From: Lachnospiraceae bacterium
GTDB lineage: Bacteria > Bacillota > Clostridia > Lachnospirales > Lachnospiraceae
Assembly: GCA_021153185.1 (NCBI GenBank)
Contig: JAGKTY010000010.1
Span: 1-64,000 of the forward strand
DNA: 64,000 nt
Direction: 5' to 3'
Of this stretch, positions 1-8,557 are shown piece after piece. The translations under genes were made by a program, and so were the position numbers. Positions within the stretch are counted from its first letter, which is position 1, and the number at the start of each line of letters is the position of its first letter. Below the pieces are notes generated by a model that was given only the letters and a program-made list of their open reading frames with translations, was not told the DNA's origin and did not search any database.

Positions 1-23
1 CGAGATACGCTTCGCGAATCTCG
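1..23. other. Perfect small hairpin at the window edge
   Basis: CGAGAT (1-6) pairs with ATCTCG (18-23) and CGC (8-10) with GCG (14-16), around a TTC loop and an A/A mismatch. It may be the end of a structured repeat or of an upstream gene's 3' region cut by the window start. No function can be assigned. Confidence 0.4.
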
Positions 24-41
24 CTCTGATTAGCAGTCGTC

Positions 42-75
42 AAATGTCCATTCATGCAAGCATAATGGACATTTT
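42..75 (+). terminator. Rho-independent terminator for an upstream gene
   Basis: An 11-bp perfect inverted repeat (AAATGTCCATT at 42-52, AATGGACATTT at 64-74) ends in a short T run on the plus strand. The gene it serves lies outside the window. Confidence 0.5.
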
Positions 76-90
76 CCTCGTTGCCATAAC

Positions 91-123
91 AAAAAGAGCC
101 GGCGCAGCTGCGTCGGCTCTTTT
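91..123 (-). terminator. Terminator of the XRE regulator gene
   Basis: AGAGCCGGCGCAGC and TGCGTCGGCTCT form a GC-rich stem flanked by AAAAA on the left and TTTT on the right. Read on the minus strand, the stem is followed by TTTTTG just after the regulator's stop codon. It could act in both directions. Confidence 0.75.
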
Positions 124-142
124 GCTATGTACTGTTTGCAGT

Positions 143-493
143 TTATTTGTCCGGTGTGCCACCTTTGCGACAGCCGAGGAAGACCTCCAGCATGAAGAAA
201 AATGCACGCTGGTCTTCTGTGCTGAGGCTGTCATACATCGCCATGAACTCATGACGGCCGTAGCCGCAGACCGCAGAATCATCGGTGTGCTCCATAATGC
301 TTCCGATATCACAGCCAAGGTACTCACACACATTGGCAAGTGAATCCATGGAAAGTTTCGTGATGCCCCGCTCCACCTGACTGATGTATCCGACAGAAAA
401 ATTCAGCGATTCTGCCATCTGCTCCTGTGTGACACCGAGTGATTTGCGCTTGCGCTGGATGCGCTGCCCGACAGTTGTATAATTGATCTCCAT
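143..493 (-). CDS. XRE-family (HTH_3) transcriptional regulator
   Basis: A protein of 116 residues with an N-terminal Cro/C1-type helix-turn-helix (roughly residues 5-65): GQRIQRKRKSLGVTQEQMA, then SVGYISQVERG, which holds the recognition helix, and a second half ending in LANVCEYLGCDIG. The C-terminal 50 residues look like a small helical dimerisation part and have no recognisable ligand domain. The start at 493 is chosen because AGGAGG lies 5 bases upstream; the ATG at 508 sits at that ribosome site. The gene stands alone and diverges from the TPR lipoprotein gene. The target is unknown, and control of its own promoter is plausible for the family. Confidence 0.85.
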   Translation of the reverse strand: MEINYTTVGQRIQRKRKSLGVTQEQMAESLNFSVGYISQVERGITKLSMDSLANVCEYLGCDIGSIMEHTDDSAVCGYGRHEFMAMYDSLSTEDQRAFFFMLEVFLGCRKGGTPDK

Positions 494-521
494 ATTTCCC
501 TCCTGCATTTATTTCAAAAAT

Positions 522-536
522 TGCATGAAAAATGCA
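522..536. promoter_or_regulatory. Possible operator palindrome upstream of the XRE gene
   Basis: TGCAT-GAAAA-ATGCA is a 5-5-5 palindrome about 30 bp upstream of the regulator's start codon, and another TGCAT lies at 504-508. XRE regulators commonly bind such palindromes near their own promoters. The assignment is only positional. Confidence 0.3.
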
Positions 537-682
537 TTTCTATTGTACTCACAATAAGACTGACAAAAACAGATAGTAATACTGTTATAAAGTAGAGGGT
601 GAATGGTGCTTGGCAATTTGCACATTTTGAGAATGCGGTGCAAAACCGTGATAAAATTTCAACTGCTATTTTGATATACCCC

Positions 683-711
683 TTTAAAAACATAAGCAGT
701 TATGCTACACT
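683..711 (+). promoter_or_regulatory. Sigma-A-like promoter for the TPR lipoprotein gene
   Basis: TTTAAA (683-688), a 17-bp spacer and TACACT (706-711) lie about 36 bp upstream of the GTG start. The -35 box is weak. Confidence 0.4.
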
Positions 712-747
712 ACATATATGTGAGTATTTTTAGGGGAGACACAAGTA

Positions 748-1800
748 GTGGGATTTTTTTCAAGAAAAAACGCAGTTATACTCGTTCTTACCGCTGTGCT
801 CCTTGCCGGATGTGCAAGGAACGATGAGCACACACAGGCCGGTATGAATGCGCTTAATACACAATCATATGATGAAGCGTTAACCGAATTCCAAAAAGCG
901 ATAGCCACAGGAGAGGATTTTGAGCAGGCATACCGCGGATTGGGACTTGCTTATATGGGCAAAGCAATGTACACCGAAGCAATCGACAGCTTTGACAGTG
1001 CCCTTTCGCATGCCGGGATGTTTCCGGGCAGTCTTGAGACGGACATCAATTTTTATCTGGCAACCGCACAGTACAAAGGCGGTGAGGTGTCAAAGGCAGT
1101 GGAGACGCTTACCAATGTCATCGCAATCGATGAGAAGAATCTGGATGCCTATTTCCTGAGAGGCAGGGCATATCTTACACTTTCGCAGCATGATGAAGGT
1201 GTGGCGGATTTGGAGAAGGCGCTTGATTTGTCGGGCAATAATACACAGCTTTATATTGATGTGTATGAGGCACTTTCCGACGCCGGATTTGAGGCGGAAG
1301 GTGCGGCGTATTTGCAGACACTGCTCGCGGAGCATATGACAGATATGACAGCCTTTGAAAAGGGCAAGACCTATTTCTATCTGGAGGATTATGAGGCGGC
1401 GCGCAACAGCCTTGAGACGGTGCGCGGCGAGACCAAAAAGCCGGACGCAGAGCTCATTCTGATGCTCGGACATACATATGAGAAGCTTGGCGATACGGAG
1501 TATGCAGCCAATCTGTATCAGAATTATATCGATGGCAATGAGCCGGATGCGGAGATTTATAACAGACTCGGTCTGACGCGGATGGAGGCAGGAGATTATG
1601 ATGCGGCGCTTGCGGCATTTGAAAGCGGACTGGCGGTTGAGGGCTGCCCGCTTGTGCAGACACTGAGCTTTAACAAAATCGTTGCACTTGAGCATAAAGG
1701 GGATTTTGCACAGGTCAAAAAACTAATCCGTAAATATATCCAAAAATACCCGGACGATCAGGCGGCAAGCCGCGAGGCGGCATTTTTGGAGAGCAGGTAG
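748..1800 (+). CDS. Tetratricopeptide-repeat lipoprotein
   Basis: A 350-residue protein starting at GTG, 8 bases after AGGGGAG. Residues 1-22 form a lipoprotein signal peptide with lipobox LAGC (Cys22), so it should be anchored on the outer face of the membrane. The rest is a run of TPR helices, for example AYRGLGLAYMGKAMYTEAID, AYFLRGRAYLTLSQHDEGVA and IYNRLGLTRMEAGDYDAALA, giving about seven to eight repeats. TPR lipoproteins act as protein-protein scaffolds; the partner is not visible. It lies between a divergent XRE regulator and nrdD, 60 bp upstream of nrdD. Confidence is high for the fold and low for the role. Confidence 0.85.
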   Translation: MGFFSRKNAVILVLTAVLLAGCARNDEHTQAGMNALNTQSYDEALTEFQKAIATGEDFEQAYRGLGLAYMGKAMYTEAIDSFDSALSHAGMFPGSLETDINFYLATAQYKGGEVSKAVETLTNVIAIDEKNLDAYFLRGRAYLTLSQHDEGVADLEKALDLSGNNTQLYIDVYEALSDAGFEAEGAAYLQTLLAEHMTDMTAFEKGKTYFYLEDYEAARNSLETVRGETKKPDAELILMLGHTYEKLGDTEYAANLYQNYIDGNEPDAEIYNRLGLTRMEAGDYDAALAAFESGLAVEGCPLVQTLSFNKIVALEHKGDFAQVKKLIRKYIQKYPDDQAASREAAFLESR

Positions 1801-1860
1801 CAAAACTACAAATATACGCAGCAGTAAAAGGGAAAAGAACAAGGACAGAAGGAGTTAGAC

Positions 1861-4251
1861 ATGCTTGATATTATCAAGAGAGATGGCACAGTTACGCAGT
1901 TTCAGTTAAGCCGTATCAGTGATGCGATTGTAAAAGCATTTAATGCGACACAGATGCAGTTTACAAGTGAGATTATTGATATGATTTCACTTCGCGTTAC
2001 GGCGGATTTTCAAAGTAAAGTACACGAAGGCAAAGTGCATATCGAGGATGTACAAGATAGCGTAGAGCGCGTTTTGGAACAGGCAGGTTACACAGAAGTA
2101 GCAAAGGCTTACATTTTATACCGCAAACAGCGTGAAAAAATGCGTAGCATGAAGTCTACTATTTTGGATTACAAGGATGTGGTCAACAGCTATGTCAAGA
2201 TTGAGGACTGGCGTGTCAAAGAGAACAGTACAGTGACCTATTCCGTGGGTGGTCTGATTTTGAGTAACTCCGGTGCAGTCACAGCCAACTACTGGCTGAC
2301 AGAGATTTATGACGACGAGATTGCACAGGCACACCGCAACGCAGATATCCACATCCATGATTTGTCCATGCTGACAGGATACTGTGCAGGCTGGAGTTTA
2401 AAACAGCTCATCAAGCAGGGACTCGGCGGTATCCCGGGTAAGATTACATCGGCGCCGGCAAAGCATTTGTCAGTGCTTTGCAGCCAGATGGTCAACTTCC
2501 TCGGCATCATGCAGAATGAATGGGCCGGCGCGCAGGCATTTTCGTCCTTCGACACATACCTCGCACCGTTTGTCAAAGCGGACAACTTAAGCTACGAGGA
2601 AGTCAAGAAGTGCATTGAGGCATTTGTTTATGGCGTCAACACACCTTCCAGATGGGGAAGCCAGGCACCGTTTACGAATATTACTTTAGATTACACGGTT
2701 CCGGATGACCTTGCCAATCTCCCGGCGATTGTCGGCGGCAAGGAGATGGACTTCTGTTATAAAGATTGCAAAAAAGAGATGGATATGGTCAACAAGGCAT
2801 TCATCGAGACGATGATTGAGGGAGATGCCAACGGCAGAGGCTTCCAGTATCCGATTCCGACTTATTCCATCACCAAGGACTTTGATTGGTCCGATACAGA
2901 GAACAACCGGCTCCTGTTTGAGATGACGGCCAAGTATGGTACACCGTATTTTTCAAACTATATCAATTCGGACATGGAGCCGAGTGATGTGCGCTCGATG
3001 TGCTGCAGACTCAGACTGGATCTCAGAGAGCTTCGCAAAAAGACGGGAGGCTTCTTTGGAGCGGGAGAAAGTACAGGCTCTATCGGCGTTGTTACGATCA
3101 ACATGCCGCGGATTGCTTATCTTAGTACAAGCCGTGAGGATTTCTTCAAACGGCTTGACCATCTGATGGACCTTGCGGCAAGATCACTCAGGATTAAGCG
3201 CGGCGTCATCAGCAAGCTCCTTGAGGAGGGCCTGTATCCATATACAAAGCACTATCTCGGAAGCTTCCAAAATCATTTTTCAACGATTGGTCTTGTGGGC
3301 ATGAACGAGGTAGGACTCAATGCCAACTGGCTCCGCGCAGATATGACGGACAAGCGCACGCAGGACTTTACCAAAGAGGTACTCAATCATATGCGTAACC
3401 GCCTCTCTGATTATCAGCAGGAATACGGCGATTTGTACAACCTTGAGGCGACACCTGCCGAGAGTACAAGCTACCGTCTTGCAAAGCATGATAAGGAGAG
3501 ATGGCCGGGCATCAAAACAGCGGGCGCAGAAGGGGAGACACCGTACTATACGAATTCATCCCATCTTCCTGTTGGTTTTACGGCAGATATTTTTGATGCG
3601 CTTGACATTCAGGACGAACTGCAGACACTGTATACATCCGGTACGGTATTCCATGCATTCCTTGGCGAGAAGCTTTCCGATTGGAGGGCAGCAGCAGACC
3701 TTGTCAAGACAATCGCAGAGAATTACAAATTGCCGTATTATACACTCAGTCCGACCTATTCCATCTGTGAGACACACGGCTACCTTGCAGGAGAACAAAA
3801 GGTTTGCCCGCACTGCGGCGGCAAAACAGAAGTGTACAGCCGTATCACAGGATATTACAGACCGGTACAGAACTGGAACGATGGAAAGCTTGCAGAGTAT
3901 AAGGACCGCAAGGAATACGATATCGCTTCTTCCTCGCTCAAGCGTCCGACGAGCAGTGTGGTGCGCATCAGCAGTCAGGCGGAGGGCGGTGCGGTTTCCG
4001 TTTGTGCGCCAAAGAATGTGAAGTATCTGTTCACGACCAAAACGTGTCCAAACTGCGAAATGGCAAAACGATACTTAGAGGGCGAGCACTACATTCTGAT
4101 TGATGCACAGGAGAATGCAGAGCTTGCGCGTAAATACAATGTGATGCAGGCACCGACGCTTGTCATTGTCAATGGCAATGAGGTGACCAAATACAAAAAT
4201 GCATCCAATATCAAAAAGTATGTAGATGAGCAGACGCTTGCTACAGTGTAG
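1861..4251 (+). CDS. nrdD: Anaerobic ribonucleoside-triphosphate reductase with C-terminal thioredoxin-like domain
   Basis: Class III ribonucleotide reductase, which makes dNTPs under anaerobiosis using a glycyl radical. Residues 1-92 are an ATP-cone allosteric domain. The catalytic barrel carries the Cys381-Cys382 pair (MCCRLRLDLRE) and SIGVVTINMPR. The glycyl-radical loop is RITGYYRPVQNWN with Gly664, and Cys649-Cys652 (CPHC) is one half of the usual zinc site. After residue 715 comes an extra 75-residue redoxin fold with Cys729-Cys732 (TCPNC) and a cis-Pro-like MQAPTLVI. Length is 796 residues, against about 700-710 for simple NrdD. The ribosome site AAGGAG lies 7 bases upstream. The activase gene nrdG is not adjacent. 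The downstream gene pyrF starts 8 bp after the stop, so cotranscription is likely. The fused domain suggests an attached reductant rather than formate. Confidence 0.95.
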   Translation: MLDIIKRDGTVTQFQLSRISDAIVKAFNATQMQFTSEIIDMISLRVTADFQSKVHEGKVHIEDVQDSVERVLEQAGYTEVAKAYILYRKQREKMRSMKSTILDYKDVVNSYVKIEDWRVKENSTVTYSVGGLILSNSGAVTANYWLTEIYDDEIAQAHRNADIHIHDLSMLTGYCAGWSLKQLIKQGLGGIPGKITSAPAKHLSVLCSQMVNFLGIMQNEWAGAQAFSSFDTYLAPFVKADNLSYEEVKKCIEAFVYGVNTPSRWGSQAPFTNITLDYTVPDDLANLPAIVGGKEMDFCYKDCKKEMDMVNKAFIETMIEGDANGRGFQYPIPTYSITKDFDWSDTENNRLLFEMTAKYGTPYFSNYINSDMEPSDVRSMCCRLRLDLRELRKKTGGFFGAGESTGSIGVVTINMPRIAYLSTSREDFFKRLDHLMDLAARSLRIKRGVISKLLEEGLYPYTKHYLGSFQNHFSTIGLVGMNEVGLNANWLRADMTDKRTQDFTKEVLNHMRNRLSDYQQEYGDLYNLEATPAESTSYRLAKHDKERWPGIKTAGAEGETPYYTNSSHLPVGFTADIFDALDIQDELQTLYTSGTVFHAFLGEKLSDWRAAADLVKTIAENYKLPYYTLSPTYSICETHGYLAGEQKVCPHCGGKTEVYSRITGYYRPVQNWNDGKLAEYKDRKEYDIASSSLKRPTSSVVRISSQAEGGAVSVCAPKNVKYLFTTKTCPNCEMAKRYLEGEHYILIDAQENAELARKYNVMQAPTLVIVNGNEVTKYKNASNIKKYVDEQTLATV

Positions 4252-4259
4252 GAGGAACT

Positions 4260-5186
4260 ATGATTAACAAACTTGTTGCAAACATTCAGAAGACGAATGC
4301 ACCGATTGTTGTCGGACTTGATCCGATGATGAAATTTATCCCAAAACACATCACGGACAAAGCCTTTGCCGAAAAAGGCGAGACACTCGAAGGTGCCGCA
4401 GAGGCCATCTGGCAGTATAACAAAGGCATTGTGGATGCGGTGTATGATTTGATTCCGGCAGTGAAACCACAGATTGCCATGTATGAGCAGTTTGGCATCC
4501 CGGGAATGGTTGCCTTCAAAAAAACGGTGGACTACTGCAAGGAGAAAGGGCTTGTTGTCATCGGAGATATCAAACGTGGTGATATCGGTTCGACGTCCGC
4601 AGCATATGCAGTCGGCCATCTTGGCAAAGTGCAGGTCGGCTCAAAGAGCTACTACGGATTTGATGAAGATTTTGCAACAGTGAATCCATATCTCGGAAGC
4701 GATGGCGTGAATCCGTTTATCGATGTGTGCAAAGAGGAGAAAAAAGGTATTTTTGTTCTTGTTAAGACATCCAATCCAAGCAGCGGTGAGTTCCAGGACA
4801 AAGTGACAGACGGCAGACCACTTTATGAAATCGTCGGCGAGCAGGTAAACAAATGGGCGGAAAGCTGTATGGGAGATTCCTACAGCTATGTCGGAGCAGT
4901 TGTCGGAGCGACATATCCTGAGATGGGAAAGGTACTTAGAGACATCATGCCAAAGAGCTATATCTTAGTGCCGGGATACGGTGCACAGGGCGGCAAGGGC
5001 AAAGATCTCGTTCACTTCTTCAACAAGGACGGTCTTGGTGCCATTGTCAATTCTTCAAGAGGAATCATTGCAGCATACCAGGCAGATGCGTACAAAGAGC
5101 GCTTTGCGCCGGAAAATTATGCAGATGCATCGCGTCAGGCTGTGATTGATATGCAGATGGACATTGCACAGGCACTCGGTAACTAA
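4260..5186 (+). CDS. pyrF: Orotidine-5'-phosphate decarboxylase (long, type 2)
   Basis: Converts OMP to UMP, the last step of pyrimidine synthesis, in the cytoplasm. The catalytic signature GDIKRGDIGSTS (Asp103, Lys105, Asp108) sits in a 308-residue protein. This length matches the type 2 PyrF subfamily (about 270-310), longer than the 230-residue type 1. N-terminal VGLDPMMKFIP and C-terminal LVPGYGAQGGKG/NSSRGI provide the phosphate-binding strands. GGAGG lies 5 bp upstream of ATG. It is followed by pyrE 54 bp downstream, so the last two UMP steps are adjacent, and it follows nrdD closely. Confidence 0.97.
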   Translation: MINKLVANIQKTNAPIVVGLDPMMKFIPKHITDKAFAEKGETLEGAAEAIWQYNKGIVDAVYDLIPAVKPQIAMYEQFGIPGMVAFKKTVDYCKEKGLVVIGDIKRGDIGSTSAAYAVGHLGKVQVGSKSYYGFDEDFATVNPYLGSDGVNPFIDVCKEEKKGIFVLVKTSNPSSGEFQDKVTDGRPLYEIVGEQVNKWAESCMGDSYSYVGAVVGATYPEMGKVLRDIMPKSYILVPGYGAQGGKGKDLVHFFNKDGLGAIVNSSRGIIAAYQADAYKERFAPENYADASRQAVIDMQMDIAQALGN

Positions 5187-5240
5187 ACAATCACGCGCAG
5201 CTTGCAGCAGTTGATTGCTGCCGGCAGTAGGAGGATACAA

Positions 5241-5918
5241 ATGGAAGCGTACAAAGAGGAATTTATACAGTTTATGGTAGACAGTAACGTACTCAAATTC
5301 GGAGACTTTACATTGAAGAGCGGAAGGAAAAGTCCGTTTTTCATGAATGCAGGTGCTTATGTGACCGGAACGCAGCTTATGAAGCTCGGTGAGTACTACG
5401 CCAAAGCAATTCATGACAATTTCGGAGATGATTTTGATGTGTTGTTCGGACCTGCTTACAAGGGCATTCCACTCACTGTCATCACGACAATCGCATACGC
5501 CAAATTATACGGCAAGGAGATTCGCTACTGTTCCAACCGCAAAGAGGTAAAGGATCATGGCGATACCGGTATTTTACTCGGAAGCAAGCTTCAGGACGGC
5601 GACCGTGTCGTTATCGTTGAAGATGTGACAACGAGCGGCAAGTCCATCGAAGAGACCTTCCCGATTTTAAAAGCGCAGGCAAATGTCGAAATCAAAGGCC
5701 TCATGGTCAGCTTAAACCGCATGGAGGTTGGCCTTTCGGGAGAAAAGAGTGCGCTGGATGAAATCAAAGAGAAATACGGCTTTGAAGCAAAAGCAATTGT
5801 GACAATGGCTGAGGTGACAGAGGCACTTTACAACAAACCATACAACGGGGAAGTATACATTGACGATGACTGTAAAGCGAGAATCGATGCATACTATGAG
5901 CAGTACGGCGCAAAGTAA
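5241..5918 (+). CDS. pyrE: Orotate phosphoribosyltransferase
   Basis: Transfers ribose-5-phosphate from PRPP to orotate, giving OMP for PyrF. The PRPP-binding motif is VVIVEDVTTSGKSIEE; the N-terminal FTLKSGRKSPFF loop binds orotate. The start at 5241 gives 225 residues and is preceded by AGGAGG at 5229-5234; an upstream TTG at 5202 would place the ribosome site inside the reading frame and is rejected. The order pyrF-pyrE is a normal arrangement. A small membrane protein gene follows 29 bp downstream. Confidence 0.97.
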   Translation: MEAYKEEFIQFMVDSNVLKFGDFTLKSGRKSPFFMNAGAYVTGTQLMKLGEYYAKAIHDNFGDDFDVLFGPAYKGIPLTVITTIAYAKLYGKEIRYCSNRKEVKDHGDTGILLGSKLQDGDRVVIVEDVTTSGKSIEETFPILKAQANVEIKGLMVSLNRMEVGLSGEKSALDEIKEKYGFEAKAIVTMAEVTEALYNKPYNGEVYIDDDCKARIDAYYEQYGAK

Positions 5919-5947
5919 GTAAGGGCGTTAGAAAAGGAGCGGACAAA

Positions 5948-6100
5948 ATGGAAGAGAGAACTTATAAAGCGATGCAGCGCGGCGGGGCACTGAACATTAC
6001 ACTCGGCATTATTGCACTTGTGACAGGCATTGCATCAGGTGTTTTATTAATCGTAAGCGGCGCAAGACTTCTTGCTGCCAAATCCAAAATCATTTTTTAG
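5948..6100 (+). CDS. Small single-span membrane protein
   Basis: A 50-residue ORF with a clear AAAAGGAG ribosome site 7 bp before its ATG. It begins MEERTYKAMQRGGAL, then has one hydrophobic helix of about 22 residues (ITLGIIALVTGIASGVLLIV) and a basic end (SGARLLAAKSKIIF). The next gene starts 7 bp downstream, so it appears to be the first of a small membrane-protein pair. The family is not recognised. Codon use and spacing support a real gene; the function is unknown. Confidence 0.65.
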   Translation: MEERTYKAMQRGGALNITLGIIALVTGIASGVLLIVSGARLLAAKSKIIF

Positions 6101-6107
6101 GAGCAGT

Positions 6108-6425
6108 ATGGCCAGACGAAAGAGATACATGTTTACGAATAAAGAAAAGTCAAGGCGGGGGATGATATCTTCCGTCTTTGGCTGTTTTGCGCTTGCAAGC
6201 GTTTCTTTGGCAGTTTACCTGTGCTTTAAAAACGGCGGAGAAGGCAGCCCGAAATATGGGCTTGGTGCATTTTTGTCCTTTATTTTTGCATCCATCGGCT
6301 TTAGCTTTGGGGCCAGGGCATGCTCTGAGGAAGATGCATTTATGATATCACCGGTATTTGGTATCACAACAAATTTGATTGCGGTGCTCATTGCATTTGC
6401 AATTCTGTTTTTGGGAGTATATTAA
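6108..6425 (+). CDS. Small multi-span membrane protein
   Basis: A 105-residue protein with a basic N-terminus (MARRKRYMFTNKEKSRRG) and three or four hydrophobic stretches (around residues 18-38, 50-70 and 83-104). GGAG lies 5 bp before the ATG at 6108; the longer frame from a TTG is not supported. It resembles a Lachnospiraceae family of uncharacterised membrane proteins, possibly DUF6142, but I am not certain of that label. It lies between the 50-residue membrane protein and the M29-type peptidase, whose ATG follows its stop by one base, which indicates translational coupling. Confidence 0.7.
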   Translation: MARRKRYMFTNKEKSRRGMISSVFGCFALASVSLAVYLCFKNGGEGSPKYGLGAFLSFIFASIGFSFGARACSEEDAFMISPVFGITTNLIAVLIAFAILFLGVY

Positions 6426-6426
6426 T

Positions 6427-8478
6427 ATGATGAAAGAGAGATTTTTGTTAGCAAAAGAAAGAATTGTTACGATTAAAGAGGAAACGATGTTAGAGCCATT
6501 TGATTTGTATTTCAAACAGGTGGCTTTATTTCTTGTAAAGTTAGCAGATGCTTACGAATTGGTTGAACGGGAGGGCCTGATGCAGATGGATGCCGATACG
6601 TTAAAGCAGATGCATGATACGTTGTTTGAGGACCTGCTTTCTGAAAACTACAAAGCGTGTTATGCAAATCCGGCATACGCACAGGAGATGCTTTCAGAAG
6701 AATTTTCGCAGTATTTAAGCCTTGTGTGCGGGGAGATGTTTGCGGCCATTCCGGGCGTATACGAGGGCGACTTATTTGAACTTGTGATCCGTATGGAGCT
6801 TTTCCTGGAACTGTATGCGTGCTTTTTGTGCAGCTTTGAGGAGCTTGGAACTGTACCAAAAGTGCAGGAAGTAAAAGACATCATATATTACTATGCGGCA
6901 GATTATATGGAGGATGCACTTGCAAAGCGCGTTAAGGCAAAATGTGACCCGGATATGGATTTTGCATATCAGATCATTATGGGCTCTGACTTGAGCTCAC
7001 CGGATTATTTGTACCGGTTTGGCGAGTATATTTCGGACAATGAAACAAAGACGGCAGCGTATATGGCTGCGGCGAGCGATGCACAGATTAAGCTGATGGC
7101 CGATACGTACACGGAAGGCTACCGCATCGGATTTGAAAAGACCGGAAAAGATTTGTCAAAGAAAAAGGTCGTGCAGATTATCTACCCGCTTGGCTTTGAG
7201 CGCATGATCAAAGTAGCGATTGCTAACTTTGAACAAATGGGACTGCGTCCGACCATCATGCGTACACCGCACAGCATTTTTGACAGAAGAGGGCTTGCGG
7301 TCGGCGGATTTTATTCCACCAATATCAACAAACAGTTTGCCTATGACCATAAGGATGATGAGGCACTGTATCTGGACAAGCAGTTTATGCAAAGAAAGCT
7401 CGATGACAGCAAAAATGCATACGAGCTTGTCAAGGAGCTTGCAAAGGTGCATGCAGGTCCGGCACTCGTTGAAGTGTTTGGTGAGGCACCGTTTTTGCCG
7501 GAGGAAAAGGAGCAGGCGCCAAAGATGGACGAGGTGCAGCAGGAGCTTGCGACCAAATACCAGGCCAAAAACGGACAGATCATCAACGAGTATATTCCGG
7601 GCAAGGAGCGAAGCTTTACGATTATCGCTTTTCCGCTTCCTTGCATCGGCGAGAAGTACGCGGAAATCATGGACGAGACGATTAAGCTCAATACGCTCGA
7701 CTATGTGACATACGAAAAGATTCAGCAGACAATCATAGATACACTTGATGCCTGTGAATATGTCGTAGTCCGCGGCAAGGGTGAAAATCGCACGGATATG
7801 CGCATCTCACTTGTTTCGCTTGCTGATCCGAAGAAGCAGACCAAATTTGAAAACTGTGTGGCGGATGTCAATATTCCGGTCGGGGAAGTGTTCACTTCTC
7901 CTGTATTAAAGGGAACGAGCGGCGTTCTGCATGTGACGGAAGTATTTTTAAATGAGATTCAGTACAAGAACCTCTGGATTGCCTTTGAGGATGGCATGGT
8001 TCTTGATTACGGATGCGATAACTTTGCGTCGGAAGAAGAGTGCACGAAATTCATTAAGGACAACATTTTGTATCATCACGAAAGCCTTCCGATTGGAGAG
8101 TTTGCAATCGGTACAAACACGACGGCATACAAAATGGGGCAGACATACGGGATTGCGCATTTGCTTCCGATTCTCATTGCCGAAAAAACCGGCCCGCACT
8201 TTGCACTCGGTGATACGTGTTATTCCCATGCAGAGGATGTGGCGGTATACAACGCAGACGGCAAAGAGATTATCGCCAGAGACAATGAGATCAGCATTCT
8301 TCGAAAGAGCGATGTATCCAAGGCGTATTTCCAGTGTCATACCGATATCACGATTCCGTATGATGAACTTGGTGAGATTTATGGTGTGACCAAAGAAAAT
8401 GGGAAACGTTCTATTATAGAAGATGGCCGGTTTGTGCTCGAAGGATGTGAAAAACTCAACGAAGCACTTGACGCATAG
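6427..8478 (+). CDS. M29-family (aminopeptidase T-like) metallopeptidase with long N-terminal extension
   Basis: A 683-residue protein. The C-terminal 350 residues carry features of the M29 aminopeptidases: NIPVGEVFTSPVLKGTSGVL, then FAIGTNTTAYKMG, then EKTGPHFALGDTCYSHAEDV, which hold the Glu/His/Asp metal ligands of that family. M29 enzymes are usually 370-420 residues, so about 300 N-terminal residues are extra; they are helical, without a signal peptide or membrane segment. The predicted role is cytoplasmic cleavage of N-terminal residues from peptides. The start at 6427 follows the stop of the preceding gene by one base. The family call is fairly safe; the role of the extension is unknown. 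Confidence 0.75.
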   Translation: MMKERFLLAKERIVTIKEETMLEPFDLYFKQVALFLVKLADAYELVEREGLMQMDADTLKQMHDTLFEDLLSENYKACYANPAYAQEMLSEEFSQYLSLVCGEMFAAIPGVYEGDLFELVIRMELFLELYACFLCSFEELGTVPKVQEVKDIIYYYAADYMEDALAKRVKAKCDPDMDFAYQIIMGSDLSSPDYLYRFGEYISDNETKTAAYMAAASDAQIKLMADTYTEGYRIGFEKTGKDLSKKKVVQIIYPLGFERMIKVAIANFEQMGLRPTIMRTPHSIFDRRGLAVGGFYSTNINKQFAYDHKDDEALYLDKQFMQRKLDDSKNAYELVKELAKVHAGPALVEVFGEAPFLPEEKEQAPKMDEVQQELATKYQAKNGQIINEYIPGKERSFTIIAFPLPCIGEKYAEIMDETIKLNTLDYVTYEKIQQTIIDTLDACEYVVVRGKGENRTDMRISLVSLADPKKQTKFENCVADVNIPVGEVFTSPVLKGTSGVLHVTEVFLNEIQYKNLWIAFEDGMVLDYGCDNFASEEECTKFIKDNILYHHESLPIGEFAIGTNTTAYKMGQTYGIAHLLPILIAEKTGPHFALGDTCYSHAEDVAVYNADGKEIIARDNEISILRKSDVSKAYFQCHTDITIPYDELGEIYGVTKENGKRSIIEDGRFVLEGCEKLNEALDA

Positions 8479-8496
8479 CGCAAATATAGATAAACT
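8468..8496 (+). promoter_or_regulatory. Promoter of the pur cluster
   Basis: TTGACG (8468-8473), a 17-bp spacer and TAAACT (8491-8496) start inside the end of the peptidase gene and drive purEMND. A partial palindrome, TATGTCC-N7-GGACaCATA (8506-8528), sits at about +3 to +25 and could be an operator. Confidence 0.5.
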
Positions 8497-8557
8497 AAGT
8501 CTAGATATGTCCAAAAATAGGACACATAGATATTGTGGTTAACACGGAGGAGAGAAA

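Noticed and set aside
44..343. Plus-strand ORF of 99 residues
   Set aside because: It lies antisense to the XRE regulator and has no ribosome site or family features.
4252..4260. nrdG activase gene next to nrdD
   Set aside because: The next gene is pyrF; no radical-SAM activase is encoded in the window.
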